Assembly (NCBI GenBank): GCA_017558145.1 | Contig: JAFYWF010000067.1 | Coordinates: forward strand, 1 to 64,000 | DNA: 64,000 nucleotides | Reading direction: 5' to 3' | Source: Lachnospiraceae bacterium | GTDB taxonomy: Bacteria > Bacillota > Clostridia > Lachnospirales > Lachnospiraceae | Shown: positions 36,922 through 46,710 of the stretch, one piece after another | Position numbering within the stretch: position 1 is the first letter of the stretch | Layout of the letters: every line of letters begins with the position of its first letter | Position numbers and translations under genes: made by a program | Notes under the pieces: model-generated | What the model was told of the DNA's origin: nothing | Seen by the model: only the letters and a program-made list of their open reading frames with translations | Database searches by the model: none

Positions 36922-38102
36922 ATCATTTCACTATAGTTGAAATATGTATTTATGGTGAACAAGCAGAGCGTTTTTTTAACTTATGTTCCTATCATAATCT
37001 CAAACTTTATAAAATCAGATTTCAAGATGATAGTTATTATTTTAAAATATCTGCTGCTGATTATTTTTCTTTAAAATCATATGCAAGAAAAACAAAAGTT
37101 AAATGTAAAATTATTAAAAAAAGTGGCATTTATTATTTGATTAGAGAATTTATGAAAAGAAAGGTTTTTATTTTTTTACCATTTTTATGTGTATGTATTT
37201 TAATATTAAGTTCAAATTTTCTATGGAATGTTCATTTGGATGGTAATCAATCTATTACTTCAGATATGGTAAGGGATTTTCTTTTAACAGAAGGTGTTAC
37301 TTACGGAATGTCATTAAAAGAAATTCCAATTCAAAAATTAAAAACAGATTTTCGAAAAAAATATCCTCAAGTCACATGGGTTTCCATGTATTTAGAAGGC
37401 ACATGTTTAAGAATTAGTATAAAAGAAAATAAGGTACAAAATCCTGATTTTTACCAGGAAAATTATTATATGAATTTGGTTGCCCCTGTTTCAGGTGTTG
37501 TAGATTCTGTACTTTTAAGAAAGGGAACGTTAGTTGTAAAAGAGGGGATGACAGTAAAGAAAGGAGATGCTTTAATTTTAGGAAAGGTAGAGATACCTGC
37601 AGAAGATGGAACAATTAAGTCTACTTCTTATTGTAAAGCTGATGGTGATATTTTTTTGCTTTATGAGTATCCTATTAATGAATCTTTAGATTTAAACTAT
37701 ATAGAAAAAGAGTATACTCAAAACATAATTCAAAAATTTGAAGTTGTATGGAAAGAAAAACAATATTTAGTACCACTTAAAAAAATATCTTTTAAAACCT
37801 ATGATATTATGTCTGAAGTTATAGATATTCCTCTTATTTCAGTTTTATCATTACCTGTTTCGATTAATAGAAATAGATACTACGAATATAACCCTATTGA
37901 AAAGAAATATAGTTTGAAAGAAGCACAATTGATTTTAGATAAAAAATTATCTAAAATATTAAAAACTTTAGAGGAAAAAGGGGTACAAATTATTAAAAAA
38001 AATGTTAAAATAAGTACTAATAGTGTTCATGCGAATTTAAAGGGAACGTTACTTTTAAAAATAAAATGTGATGAATACGAGACTTTGGAGGAAGATACAT
38101 GA
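36918..38102 (+). CDS. yqfD: Sporulation protein YqfD
   Basis: A 394-residue membrane protein required for sporulation in B. subtilis. An N-terminal domain of ~75 residues is followed by one membrane helix (VFIFLPFLCVCILILSSNF) and an extracytoplasmic region with the family motifs FLWNVHLDGNQSIT, YPQVTWVSMYLEGTCLRISI and LVAPVSGVVDSVLLRKGT. GGGAG precedes the ATG, which overlaps yqfC by 4 bp; the end overlaps phoH by 4 bp. The tight overlap suggests one transcript. Confidence 0.93.
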   Translation: MNHFTIVEICIYGEQAERFFNLCSYHNLKLYKIRFQDDSYYFKISAADYFSLKSYARKTKVKCKIIKKSGIYYLIREFMKRKVFIFLPFLCVCILILSSNFLWNVHLDGNQSITSDMVRDFLLTEGVTYGMSLKEIPIQKLKTDFRKKYPQVTWVSMYLEGTCLRISIKENKVQNPDFYQENYYMNLVAPVSGVVDSVLLRKGTLVVKEGMTVKKGDALILGKVEIPAEDGTIKSTSYCKADGDIFLLYEYPINESLDLNYIEKEYTQNIIQKFEVVWKEKQYLVPLKKISFKTYDIMSEVIDIPLISVLSLPVSINRNRYYEYNPIEKKYSLKEAQLILDKKLSKILKTLEEKGVQIIKKNVKISTNSVHANLKGTLLLKIKCDEYETLEEDT

Positions 38103-39100
38103 CAGACAACGAAATATTTTTACCTATGCCCTTGGAGCATAGCAGAAATATATTTGGTCAATTTGATAAATTTGCGAAAAAATTAGAACGAGGGTTTCAT
38201 GTTTCCATTGTAAATCGAGATGAGGGAATTAAGATTATAGGGAATGAAAAGGATATTCATAAAGCAGAGAAAGTGCTTCGTGAATTGTGGGAGCTATCTA
38301 GAAGAGGCAATCAGATTCAAGAACAAAATGTAGATTATGCCATTGCTATGAGTATGGAAGAAAAAGAAGATACATTATTAACAGTAGATAGTGATTTGAT
38401 TTGTCACACAATAAGCGGTAAACCGATTAAACCAAAAACTTTGGGGCAAAAACAATATGCAGATGCTATTCGTAAAAATATGATTGTATTTGGAATGGGA
38501 CCTGCAGGAACAGGAAAAACGTATTTGGCTATGGCTATGGCAATTACTGCTTTTAAAAATAATGAAGTTGAAAGAATCATTTTAACCAGACCGGCAATCG
38601 AAGCTGGAGAAAAGTTAGGTTTTTTACCAGGGGATCTTCAAAGTAAAGTAGATCCATACTTACGACCTTTATATGATGCTTTGTATCAGATTATGGGGGC
38701 AGAAAGTTTTTTGAAGAATATGGAAAAAGGGTTGATTGAAGTAGCTCCTTTAGCATACATGAGAGGGAGAACGTTAGATAATGCTTTTATTATTTTAGAT
38801 GAAGCACAAAACACGACACCTGCACAAATGAAAATGTTCTTAACCAGAATAGGATTTGGATCCAAAGTTGTTATTACAGGAGATGCTTCTCAAAAAGACT
38901 TGGCGGCAGGTGTGGAATCCGGTCTTGATATCGCTGTGAAAGTTTTAACAAAAATTGAGGATATTGCATTTTGTCATTTGACCAGCAAAGACGTTGTACG
39001 TCATCCATTAGTACAGAAAATTGTAAAGGCATACGAAATTTATGAATCAAAAGATAAAGACGGCAAAAAACAAAGCCATTATAAAAGAAATAATTATTAA
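38099..39100 (+). CDS. phoH: PhoH-family ATPase
   Basis: A 333-residue cytosolic ATPase of the PhoH/YbeZ type, commonly linked to rRNA processing with YbeY, which is encoded two genes downstream. A short N-terminal KH-like segment (about 1-100) is followed by the RecA-like domain with Walker A GPAGTGKTYLA, the ILTRPAIEAGEKLGFLPGDL region, Walker B FIILDEAQNTTP and GDASQKDL. GGAGG precedes the ATG. The 3' end overlaps the next gene by 59 bp in another frame. Confidence 0.93.
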   Translation: MTDNEIFLPMPLEHSRNIFGQFDKFAKKLERGFHVSIVNRDEGIKIIGNEKDIHKAEKVLRELWELSRRGNQIQEQNVDYAIAMSMEEKEDTLLTVDSDLICHTISGKPIKPKTLGQKQYADAIRKNMIVFGMGPAGTGKTYLAMAMAITAFKNNEVERIILTRPAIEAGEKLGFLPGDLQSKVDPYLRPLYDALYQIMGAESFLKNMEKGLIEVAPLAYMRGRTLDNAFIILDEAQNTTPAQMKMFLTRIGFGSKVVITGDASQKDLAAGVESGLDIAVKVLTKIEDIAFCHLTSKDVVRHPLVQKIVKAYEIYESKDKDGKKQSHYKRNNY

Positions 39101-40253
39101 TTTTTTTACCATTATAATTTTAACAGCAATCGTAGGAGTGATAACATATATTTTAAATCGTCCTACAGCAGAGATAATTCGAAATACCATTACTTTTTTA
39201 TGGGGATGTTTTGTTGTTATATTTTTATGGTATCAATGTAAACACGAAGAAAGTTTGGAATATGATAATCAATATCATCCATTGCGATTTTTGATTGTAT
39301 TTATTGTGTGTTTTTTTGTTTCTATAGGAATGATATTTGCACCGACTTCAACGTGGGTGTTTTTGTCGATTATGGTTGTATTATCTATGTTTAGTAATTC
39401 AATCATAGGTTTAGCAAGTGGAAGTTTTCTTTTATTAATGACTTCTTTTTTGTCGAATAGCAGTGATATTTCCATATTCCATCTTTATTTCATGATAGGA
39501 CTTTTAGGAGTGTCTTTTTTTCGAAATTTAGATTTGGATTTTCAAGTAGTGGGTCCAATGGTACTTTCATGTATCAGTTCTTTTGTATTGCAAACTGCTT
39601 ATTTTGTGATTTTTGAAAATCAGCCCTTCACTTTTGGGGTTTTGTTTATGCCATTATTAAATTTATTTATTAATATGGTTTTATTGGTTTTGATTCTAAA
39701 ATACTTCAGTGGTTTATCTATGTATCTTTTACAAGATAAATATTCTGATATTAATGATCAGGAATTTCCATTGATGTCAAAATTAAAAACAGAAGATAAA
39801 GATACTTATTTTGAAGCAATACATACGGCTTATTTAGGGGAACGAATTGCACGAAAATTAAATTTAAATGATAAAGCAGTAAAGGGTTGTTGTTATTATT
39901 ATAAAATTGCAAATAAATTAATTGAGCAAGAGGATGGAACCCAAATTAGTATTGCTGAATATTATGAGTTTCCGGAAGACTTACAGGAATTAATATTGGA
40001 ATGTCAAAAAGGAATTTATGGTTCAAAAGAATCGTGTGTAGTTTTAACATCCAATAAAGTAATTAAAACAATTTTGATTTCTCAACAAAATTTCAAAGAA
40101 AAAAATATTCCTTACGAAGTGATTATTGATAAGATTTTTGAAAAGTTTTTTGGAACTGATTTATTAAATAATTGTGATATTTCCATTCGTGAATTAAGAA
40201 TTATGAAGAATACATATATTGAGGAGAACTTATATTATGACTTTTTACGCTGA
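39042..40253 (+). CDS. Membrane protein related to PgpH (7TM-HD family) with a degenerate HD domain
   Basis: The gene sits between phoH and ybeY, where Firmicutes carry pgpH (yqfF), a membrane c-di-AMP phosphodiesterase. The 403 residues have about seven hydrophobic segments (residues 16-230) and a cytosolic C-terminal domain. That domain aligns by eye to the HD domain but lacks its metal ligands: the family's YYHDIGK is YYYKIAN here (285-291), and the family HS before it is replaced (TYFEAIHTAYLGERIA). The extracellular HDED domain is also absent. It is therefore probably not a c-di-AMP hydrolase. The start overlaps phoH by 59 bp; the first membrane helix needs it. Confidence 0.75.
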   Translation: MNQKIKTAKNKAIIKEIIINFFTIIILTAIVGVITYILNRPTAEIIRNTITFLWGCFVVIFLWYQCKHEESLEYDNQYHPLRFLIVFIVCFFVSIGMIFAPTSTWVFLSIMVVLSMFSNSIIGLASGSFLLLMTSFLSNSSDISIFHLYFMIGLLGVSFFRNLDLDFQVVGPMVLSCISSFVLQTAYFVIFENQPFTFGVLFMPLLNLFINMVLLVLILKYFSGLSMYLLQDKYSDINDQEFPLMSKLKTEDKDTYFEAIHTAYLGERIARKLNLNDKAVKGCCYYYKIANKLIEQEDGTQISIAEYYEFPEDLQELILECQKGIYGSKESCVVLTSNKVIKTILISQQNFKEKNIPYEVIIDKIFEKFFGTDLLNNCDISIRELRIMKNTYIEENLYYDFLR

Positions 40254-40743
40254 TAATGAAACTAATCATCAAATGGGATTTTCGTGGGAAGAACTATATG
40301 AAACAGTCGCTTTGGCTGTATTAGATAGCGAAAAATGTCCTTATGAATGTCAGGTAAATTTAGTATTAACAGATAATAATGGAATTCATGAAATTAATAA
40401 AGAAACTAGAAATATTGATAGGCCTACGGATGTATTGTCATTTCCGAATGTTTCTTATGAGAAGGAAGCTGATTTTGAAACATTAGAAGAATGTGGTTTC
40501 GATTGTTTTGATCCTGATAGTGGAGAACTTATTTTGGGTGATATTATTATTAGTGTAGATAAAGTAGTTGAACAGGCCGCAGAGTATGGTCACAGCCAAA
40601 GAAGAGAATTTGCTTTTTTGATTGCCCATAGCATGCTTCATTTGTGTGGATACGATCACATGACTGAGGAAGAAGAAAAAATAATGATTTCAAAGCAGGA
40701 AGCTATTTTAAATCTTTTAGGAATTACCAGAGATAGTGTATAG
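40237..40743 (+). CDS. ybeY: Endoribonuclease YbeY (rRNA maturation factor)
   Basis: A metal-dependent RNase in 16S rRNA maturation and ribosome quality control. The 168-residue protein begins at the ATG at 40237, 10 nt after GAGGAG; a TTG at 40219 is an alternative without its own site. The zinc motif is AHSMLHLCGYDH (HxxxHxxxxxH), and LVLTDNNGIHEINKETRNID plus PTDVLSFPNV are the family hallmarks. It overlaps the previous gene by 17 bp. Confidence 0.96.
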   Translation: MTFYADNETNHQMGFSWEELYETVALAVLDSEKCPYECQVNLVLTDNNGIHEINKETRNIDRPTDVLSFPNVSYEKEADFETLEECGFDCFDPDSGELILGDIIISVDKVVEQAAEYGHSQRREFAFLIAHSMLHLCGYDHMTEEEEKIMISKQEAILNLLGITRDSV

Positions 40744-40765
40744 TTTTTCTTAACTGTGAGGTATT

Positions 40766-42199
40766 ATGACAAAAGTAACAACAAAAAATACGAATGAAAA
40801 AAATAGACAATTATACCTTGATATTTCATTATTGGGTATCATTTTGTTTTATATATTCAGAATTCCGTTAACGAATATGGTTGGTAATGAGGGAAACGGA
40901 TATTTTGCTTTTGCGATTGAAGGTTATGGAGTGTTTGCTCTTTTTTTTGGTAATGCAGTTTATCAGGTTACCATGAAAATGGTGAAAATTCGTAGTCGAA
41001 AGCAAATATATTCCACGTGCAACCATATTTATGTATTAGCCTTGATTATTAGTTTTACCATATCAGTCTTAGGTGCTTTGGTTTTATTTTTTGGATCTTC
41101 TTATATTAAGTTTACAGATTTTCCAATCTTAACTGCAGTTGGAATAAAGTTTTTAACTGTTTTATTGGTATTTACATCTATTTGTGGCGTTATAAGAGGA
41201 TATTTTGAAGGGATAGGCACAAATGTACCTACTGCTTTTTCGAAAATTATTGAGGCTTTTATTGCTGGTACAGGTGCCCTTATTTTTACATCAATTTTAG
41301 GAAAATATGGTTCGAAAATAGGAGCTTTATTGATTAATAATCAATATAAGTCGGCTTTTAGTGCCGCTGGAATTATTGTTGGATGTATTTGTGGAAGTAT
41401 ATTTTCGTTGCTATTTTTGATAGTGGTAAAAAAAATTTATTCTTATTCTCAAAATAATATAAAACAAAAAAATATAGAAGAAGATAAGTTCTCTGTAAAA
41501 AAAATGATTCTAGAATTTACAAAGGTGTTCTTTATTACAATTTTAGAGTTGTTATTTTTTAAAAGCTATAGACTTTGTAATATTTTAATTTTTACTAATG
41601 TTTATACTAATAATATCGAAGGAGATAATAAATTATTATCTATTATAGGGGCGTATCATGGAAAAATTCTAGTTTTGAATACGATTTTGATTCTTTTGAT
41701 TTTAAGTGTTACAGGTCAAAATATAGGAAAGATTAGAAAATGTTATATGAAACGCTTATCTGAGCAGAGTTGGAAATTTTTGTGTGAAGATATCAAAAAA
41801 ATTTTGATTCTATCTTTGCCATTGTTTGGTATTTTAGGATTTTTTTCAAAAAATATTTTAATGTTTTTTTATAAATCAGCTAGTACTACAGAAACGTTAT
41901 ATTTAAAAATAGGTAGTGTTGGTATTGTTTTAGTTACCTTGGCTATTTATTTCTATAAAATTTTAAAAAAATTAGATTTTAATTTGAGTTTGATTTTTAT
42001 TCCAATCATCGCCTTTGTCGGACAGTTGGTTGTTATGTATTTATTAGTGAATATGGAAAGTGTTCGAAGTATATCATTTATTATTTCAGAACTTATTTTT
42101 TGGGCACTAGTAAGTAGCATGGAGTTTTTTGTAATATTAAGAGCTTTAAAACCAGAAATGTTTCAAATAGAATCTTATTTGAAGAAAGAGAATGTATAA
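40766..42199 (+). CDS. Polysaccharide flippase-like membrane protein (MOP/SpoVB-like)
   Basis: A 477-residue protein with about 12-14 membrane helices. NEGNGYFAFAIEGYGVF near the start and the motif GVIRGYFEGIGTNVPTA are typical of the polysaccharide/SpoVB branch of the MOP flippase superfamily, which exports lipid-linked glycans or wall precursors. The second half is more divergent. The substrate cannot be told; it is not clearly MurJ. A weak GTGAGG site precedes the ATG. Two uncharacterised or flavoprotein genes follow, giving no clear pathway. Confidence 0.8.
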   Translation: MTKVTTKNTNEKNRQLYLDISLLGIILFYIFRIPLTNMVGNEGNGYFAFAIEGYGVFALFFGNAVYQVTMKMVKIRSRKQIYSTCNHIYVLALIISFTISVLGALVLFFGSSYIKFTDFPILTAVGIKFLTVLLVFTSICGVIRGYFEGIGTNVPTAFSKIIEAFIAGTGALIFTSILGKYGSKIGALLINNQYKSAFSAAGIIVGCICGSIFSLLFLIVVKKIYSYSQNNIKQKNIEEDKFSVKKMILEFTKVFFITILELLFFKSYRLCNILIFTNVYTNNIEGDNKLLSIIGAYHGKILVLNTILILLILSVTGQNIGKIRKCYMKRLSEQSWKFLCEDIKKILILSLPLFGILGFFSKNILMFFYKSASTTETLYLKIGSVGIVLVTLAIYFYKILKKLDFNLSLIFIPIIAFVGQLVVMYLLVNMESVRSISFIISELIFWALVSSMEFFVILRALKPEMFQIESYLKKENV

Positions 42200-42249
42200 C
42201 TTAAAAAAATAGGCTAATACTAGTCAAAAAAAGAAAGTTGATTAAGACT

Positions 42250-42867
42250 ATGAAAATTTTGAAAAGTATTGGCTTATATTTTGTATATCCTTTTATGATG
42301 TTTTTGTTAGGTATTTTCTCTCATATTTTATATTTGGATTATTTTTATCCAAATAAATATAATGTTTTAGGAGAAAATATAATATCCGATATAAGACCAT
42401 ATCCGGTAACAAATATTTCAGAGATGATTATTACTTGTGATACAAAATATCTTTTATTAGAGCAGAATAATTTAACTGGTGAAATAAACACATTAGAAAT
42501 ACCTATGCCGGAAAAATACTGGGGAATGAATAGAACTACATTAGAAGAAAATCTATATGAATATTTGAGTGATCCTACATTGGAAGATATTGAAAAAGGA
42601 CTTATAGACATTCAGTTAGAAAGTTTTTCCTCTACTGAAGTTTTAGTAAGAAAACTTTATCAGCCGGTAGAAAAAAATATGGGGTATTATCTTATGGTTC
42701 AAGAGGGTAAAATTGTTGTTATGGAAAAAGACAAAAAAACCATTTATTTAACAACAGATATTTACGCAGAAGCTTTGTCGGATTCTTTAAAACAAGAATT
42801 GATACAAGGAAAATATATCAATGATATTGAAGAGTTATATGGATTTTTAGAGTCATATACAAGTTAA
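42250..42867 (+). CDS. Hypothetical membrane-anchored protein, about 205 aa
   Basis: One N-terminal membrane helix (SIGLYFVYPFMMFLLGIFSHI) is followed by ~170 hydrophilic residues. This extracytoplasmic part contains YPVTNISEMIITCDTKYLLL and repeated Glu/Ile-rich stretches, with predicted beta structure, and may be a bitopic regulatory or wall protein. The start is uncertain: ATG at 42250 is used, TTG at 42238 is possible and both have poor ribosome sites. No family is recognised. The HI0933-like gene follows after 11 bp. Confidence 0.7.
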   Translation: MKILKSIGLYFVYPFMMFLLGIFSHILYLDYFYPNKYNVLGENIISDIRPYPVTNISEMIITCDTKYLLLEQNNLTGEINTLEIPMPEKYWGMNRTTLEENLYEYLSDPTLEDIEKGLIDIQLESFSSTEVLVRKLYQPVEKNMGYYLMVQEGKIVVMEKDKKTIYLTTDIYAEALSDSLKQELIQGKYINDIEELYGFLESYTS

Positions 42868-42878
42868 GAGGATGAAAT

Positions 42879-44099
42879 ATGAAGATTGCAATTATTGGTG
42901 GCGGAGCTTCCGGTATGATGGCAGCTATTGCGGCTGCTAGAAACGGTGCAGAGGTAACTATTATCGAAAGAAAAGATAGAATAGGAAAGAAAATACTTGC
43001 AACAGGAAACGGAAAATGCAATTTTACGAACAAAATCATAAATAATAATGACTATCATAGTCAAAATAACAATGCGTACAGCGACTATATAAGTCAATTT
43101 GATGAAAAAAGGTGTATTTTGTTTTTTCAAGAGTTAGGAATGCTTGTAAAAGAGAAGAATGGGTATTGTTATCCGCGTTCTGAACAGGCCTCCACAATTT
43201 TAGATTTGTTAAGATTAGAACTTAAGAAATATAATGTGACCGTATTTACTGAGGACTATCCGAATTCGATTGAAAAAAAGAAAAAAGAATTTCAAATTAT
43301 ATTAAATTCCGGGAAGAAATTATACTTTGATCGTGTCATTTTAAGCTGTGGCAGTTATGCAGGAGAGAAAAAAATTTTAGATCCTTCCGGTTACACATAT
43401 GCTAAAAAATTTGGACACAAAATTGTTCCTATTGTTCCAGCATTGGTGCAATTAAGAGTTGAAAATAACGATATGAAATCTATTGCCGGAGTTCGATGTG
43501 ATGCCAATATTAGCTTGTTTGTAGATAGAAAACATGTTGTTGATGAAAAGGGAGAGTTGCAATTAACAGATTATGGGATTTCAGGAATTCCTATTTTTCA
43601 ACTAAGTAGACATGCAGCTTATGGTATTTACCACAAAAAGAAGGTGGTTGCATATATTGATTTTTTACCGGAATATGATATGAAGTCATGGATTAGTTTT
43701 GCAGAAAATAAATATATATCTATGCCTGCCAATATTACAGTGGAAGAATTTTTACAAGGCTTTTTAAATAAAAAATTAAATTTATATTTTTTGAAAAATG
43801 CTGGTATTAAACCTGACACTAAATTAAGTAATATTTCTTTTTCAAAATTAGAAAAAATGTTACATAACATGAAATCTTGTGAGTTTATCATTCGTTCAAC
43901 CAATCCTTTTGAAAATGCTCAAATTTGTGCCGGTGGAATATCTATGGATGAGGTGACGCATAATTTAGAGTCAAAAATTATAAATGGCTTATATTTTAGT
44001 GGTGAAATACTAGACGTGGATGGACGCTGTGGAGGTTATAATTTACAATGGGCTTGGAGTAGTGGCTATATTGCAGGAAATGCCGCATCTACTATTTAA
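42879..44099 (+). CDS. FAD-dependent oxidoreductase, HI0933/BaiN family
   Basis: A 406-residue flavoprotein with an N-terminal Rossmann fold (IAIIGGGASGMMAAIAAARNG) and the family motif IGKKILATGNGKCNFTN. The C-terminus reads YFSGEILDVDGRCGGYNLQWA, the other HI0933 hallmark. The physiological substrate is unknown; a few relatives act on bile-acid intermediates, but that should not be assumed here. GAGGATG precedes the ATG. It is the first of two flavoproteins in a row. Confidence 0.9.
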   Translation: MKIAIIGGGASGMMAAIAAARNGAEVTIIERKDRIGKKILATGNGKCNFTNKIINNNDYHSQNNNAYSDYISQFDEKRCILFFQELGMLVKEKNGYCYPRSEQASTILDLLRLELKKYNVTVFTEDYPNSIEKKKKEFQIILNSGKKLYFDRVILSCGSYAGEKKILDPSGYTYAKKFGHKIVPIVPALVQLRVENNDMKSIAGVRCDANISLFVDRKHVVDEKGELQLTDYGISGIPIFQLSRHAAYGIYHKKKVVAYIDFLPEYDMKSWISFAENKYISMPANITVEEFLQGFLNKKLNLYFLKNAGIKPDTKLSNISFSKLEKMLHNMKSCEFIIRSTNPFENAQICAGGISMDEVTHNLESKIINGLYFSGEILDVDGRCGGYNLQWAWSSGYIAGNAASTI

Positions 44100-44120
44100 A
44101 TATTTAATAAGGGTAGTATT

Positions 44121-45737
44121 ATGATTCGTATACAACAACTAACTTTAGAAATTCCAAAATTAACTGAGGAATGTTTTGCTGAATATGAAATAAAACATTT
44201 AAAAGAAAAGATAATTAAGTTTCTTAAAATTATGCCAAATGATTTAAAATCATGGAGTATTGTAAAACGTTCTTTAGATGCAAGAAAAAAACCAAATCTT
44301 TATTACAGTTATATTATTAATGTTTGTGTTGATAAAGAAGAACAAGTGATTCGGAAATGTAAGCAAAATAATGTAAGTTTAGTGAGTGAGTTTGTTTATC
44401 AGTTTCCTGATGTTAAACCTTCTATTAATGATTCCACAGTTATTGTTGGATTAGGTCCTGCGGGTTTGTTTTGTGGATATTATCTTGCAAAACATGGATT
44501 TCGTCCAATCATATTAGAACGCGGGAAAGCTGTAGAAGAACGCATTCATGATGTTCAAACATTTTGGGAAACCGGAATTTTAGATGTTAATTCCAATGTG
44601 CAATTTGGAGAAGGCGGTGCAGGAACTTTTTCAGATGGTAAACTGAATACATTGGTAAAAGATAAGTATGGGCGTAATAAAGAAGTACTTCGTGTTTTTG
44701 TAGAAAATGGAGCACCTGAAAATATTTTATACGATCAAAAACCACATATTGGAACAGATGTTCTTGTAGATGTTGTACGTAATATGCGTAATAAAATGTT
44801 GGCGTGGGGAGCTACGATTCATTACAACACACAAATGACAGAGCTAGTGCAAAATCAAGGTGTTATTAGTGGAGTAAAAGATCAGTTTGGGAATATTTAT
44901 GAATCGAAAGCTATTGTTCTTGCAATAGGACACAGTGCGAGAGATACTTTTGAAATGTGTTATAAAAACAACATTCCTATGGAGGCAAAATCTTTTGCAG
45001 TAGGATTTCGAGTGGAACATCCTCAAGAACTTATTAATGACGAATTATATGGAAAGAATTATCCTTCATGTTTGTCAGCGGCAGCTTACAAAGTTACAGC
45101 TAAAACCGATAACGGAAGAGGAGCTTACTCTTTTTGTATGTGTCCAGGAGGATATGTGGTGAATGCCAGTAGTGAAGAGGGAAAATTGGCAATCAATGGG
45201 ATGAGTTACAGCGATCGCGCAGGGAGTAATGCCAATAGTGCAATTATTATTTCAGTAACTCCTGAAGATTTTGGTGGACAAGGTCCTTTATCTGGGGTAG
45301 AATTTCAACGTCAGATAGAAAAGAAAGCATATGATTTAGCAAAAGGAAAAATTCCTGTTCAATATTACAAAGACTTTAAAGGTAAATCAGAACATAAGGG
45401 AAGTATTTCAGAACATTTTTTACCCACGATGAAGGGGGAGTATTGTTTTGCAAATGTAAATGAAATTTTGCCGAGACCTTTAAATGAGTCATTTTTACAA
45501 GGAATGGAACATTTTCATAAAATTATTCCCGGTTTTGCAGATGATTATGCTTTGGTTTCGGGTGTGGAAAGTCGTACTTCGTCTCCGCTACGAATTTTAA
45601 GAGATAATCAGGGACAATCTGCTATAAAAGGTTTGTATCCATGCGGAGAAGGTGCCGGTTATGCAGGAGGAATTACCTCTGCGGCTATGGATGGTATATA
45701 TATTGCAGAAAATATTGCCCTTAAGTTTGGGAAATAA
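44121..45737 (+). CDS. NAD(P)/FAD-dependent dehydrogenase (COG2509-type)
   Basis: A 538-residue flavoprotein. The first ~100 residues form a separate domain (IRIQQLTLEIPKLTEE), followed by the dinucleotide fold VIVGLGPAGLFCGYYLAKHG. FGEGGAGTFSDGKLNTLVKD and, at the C-terminus, YPCGEGAGYAGGITSAAMDG match the family of uncharacterised FAD-dependent dehydrogenases that is widespread in Clostridia. Biochemical role unknown. The gene is 21 bp after the HI0933-like gene and its stop lies 2 bp from proB, so the genes probably share a transcript. Confidence 0.88.
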   Translation: MIRIQQLTLEIPKLTEECFAEYEIKHLKEKIIKFLKIMPNDLKSWSIVKRSLDARKKPNLYYSYIINVCVDKEEQVIRKCKQNNVSLVSEFVYQFPDVKPSINDSTVIVGLGPAGLFCGYYLAKHGFRPIILERGKAVEERIHDVQTFWETGILDVNSNVQFGEGGAGTFSDGKLNTLVKDKYGRNKEVLRVFVENGAPENILYDQKPHIGTDVLVDVVRNMRNKMLAWGATIHYNTQMTELVQNQGVISGVKDQFGNIYESKAIVLAIGHSARDTFEMCYKNNIPMEAKSFAVGFRVEHPQELINDELYGKNYPSCLSAAAYKVTAKTDNGRGAYSFCMCPGGYVVNASSEEGKLAINGMSYSDRAGSNANSAIIISVTPEDFGGQGPLSGVEFQRQIEKKAYDLAKGKIPVQYYKDFKGKSEHKGSISEHFLPTMKGEYCFANVNEILPRPLNESFLQGMEHFHKIIPGFADDYALVSGVESRTSSPLRILRDNQGQSAIKGLYPCGEGAGYAGGITSAAMDGIYIAENIALKFGK

Positions 45738-45739
45738 AA

Positions 45740-46615
45740 ATGGTGATAGAAATGAGTACAGATATTAGGGAATTCATAAAAGATAAAAAAAGAATTGTTA
45801 TAAAAATTGGCTCTTCCTCCTTACAACATAAGGAAAGTGGAGATTTGGACTATACAAAAATGGAAGTATTAGTCAGAGAATTATGTAACTTGAGAAATCA
45901 AGGGAAAGATGTAATTTTAGTTACCAGTGGAGCTATTGCGGTAGGAAAGAAAGCTATTGGACTAAATAAACTGGAACAGGAAGCAGGACATTTAGGTGTA
46001 AAACAGGCTTGTGCTGCAGTTGGACAAGCAAGACTTATGATGATTTATCAGAAAATTTTTGCAGAATATAATCAGGTGGCAGCACAAATACTAATGACAA
46101 AAGATACGATTGTCAATAATTTTAATCGTCAAAATGCAAAAAATACTTTTACTGAGTTGTTAAATATGGGTGTTATTCCTATTGTAAATGAAAATGATAC
46201 GGTTGCTACATATGAAATTGTTATTGGTGATAATGATACTTTATCGGCCATTGTAACAGGATTAACAAGAGCAGATTTATTAATATTATTATCGGATATT
46301 GATGGTTTGTATACAGATGACCCAAGAACGAACCCAGAGGCTGAATTTATTGAAGTTGTAGAAAAAGTGACTCCTGAACATATGCAAATGGGAAAGAAAA
46401 GCACAGGAAGTAATGTAGGGACAGGTGGAATGAATACGAAAATGGTAGCAGCTCATATCGCTACTAATGTTGGAGCTGATATGATTATAGCAAACAGTTC
46501 GGATATTCGTATTATTCATCGATTAATGGATGGCAGAAAAATAGGAACTCTCTTTAAAGCTCAAAATAATCCTGAGTTTAATATGGTTGAGTATGTAAAA
46601 AACTTGCATCATTAA
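45740..46615 (+). CDS. proB: Glutamate 5-kinase
   Basis: First step of proline synthesis: phosphorylation of glutamate. The 291-residue amino acid kinase domain contains RIVIKIGSSSLQ, VILVTSGAIAVGKKAIGL, IPIVNENDTVA, LLILLSDIDGLYTDDP and GTGGMNTKMVAA, all conserved. There is no C-terminal PUA domain, so it is the short form. The ATG at 45740 or 45752 may be used; neither has a strong ribosome site, and translation may be coupled to the preceding gene. proA, often adjacent, is not in the window. Confidence 0.95.
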   Translation: MVIEMSTDIREFIKDKKRIVIKIGSSSLQHKESGDLDYTKMEVLVRELCNLRNQGKDVILVTSGAIAVGKKAIGLNKLEQEAGHLGVKQACAAVGQARLMMIYQKIFAEYNQVAAQILMTKDTIVNNFNRQNAKNTFTELLNMGVIPIVNENDTVATYEIVIGDNDTLSAIVTGLTRADLLILLSDIDGLYTDDPRTNPEAEFIEVVEKVTPEHMQMGKKSTGSNVGTGGMNTKMVAAHIATNVGADMIIANSSDIRIIHRLMDGRKIGTLFKAQNNPEFNMVEYVKNLHH

Positions 46616-46710
46616 ATAGAAAATGTATGCAGTTGAAAAAATAAGAATGTTTTAAAAAAGCTTTTTAAGCTATATATAACTAAAAAATCAGAAAGTGAAT
46701 GAGAAGTAAT

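Noticed and set aside
40766..42199. MurJ lipid II flippase
   Set aside because: The GYFEGIG motif and overall pattern are closer to the SpoVB/polysaccharide branch; the exact substrate remains open.
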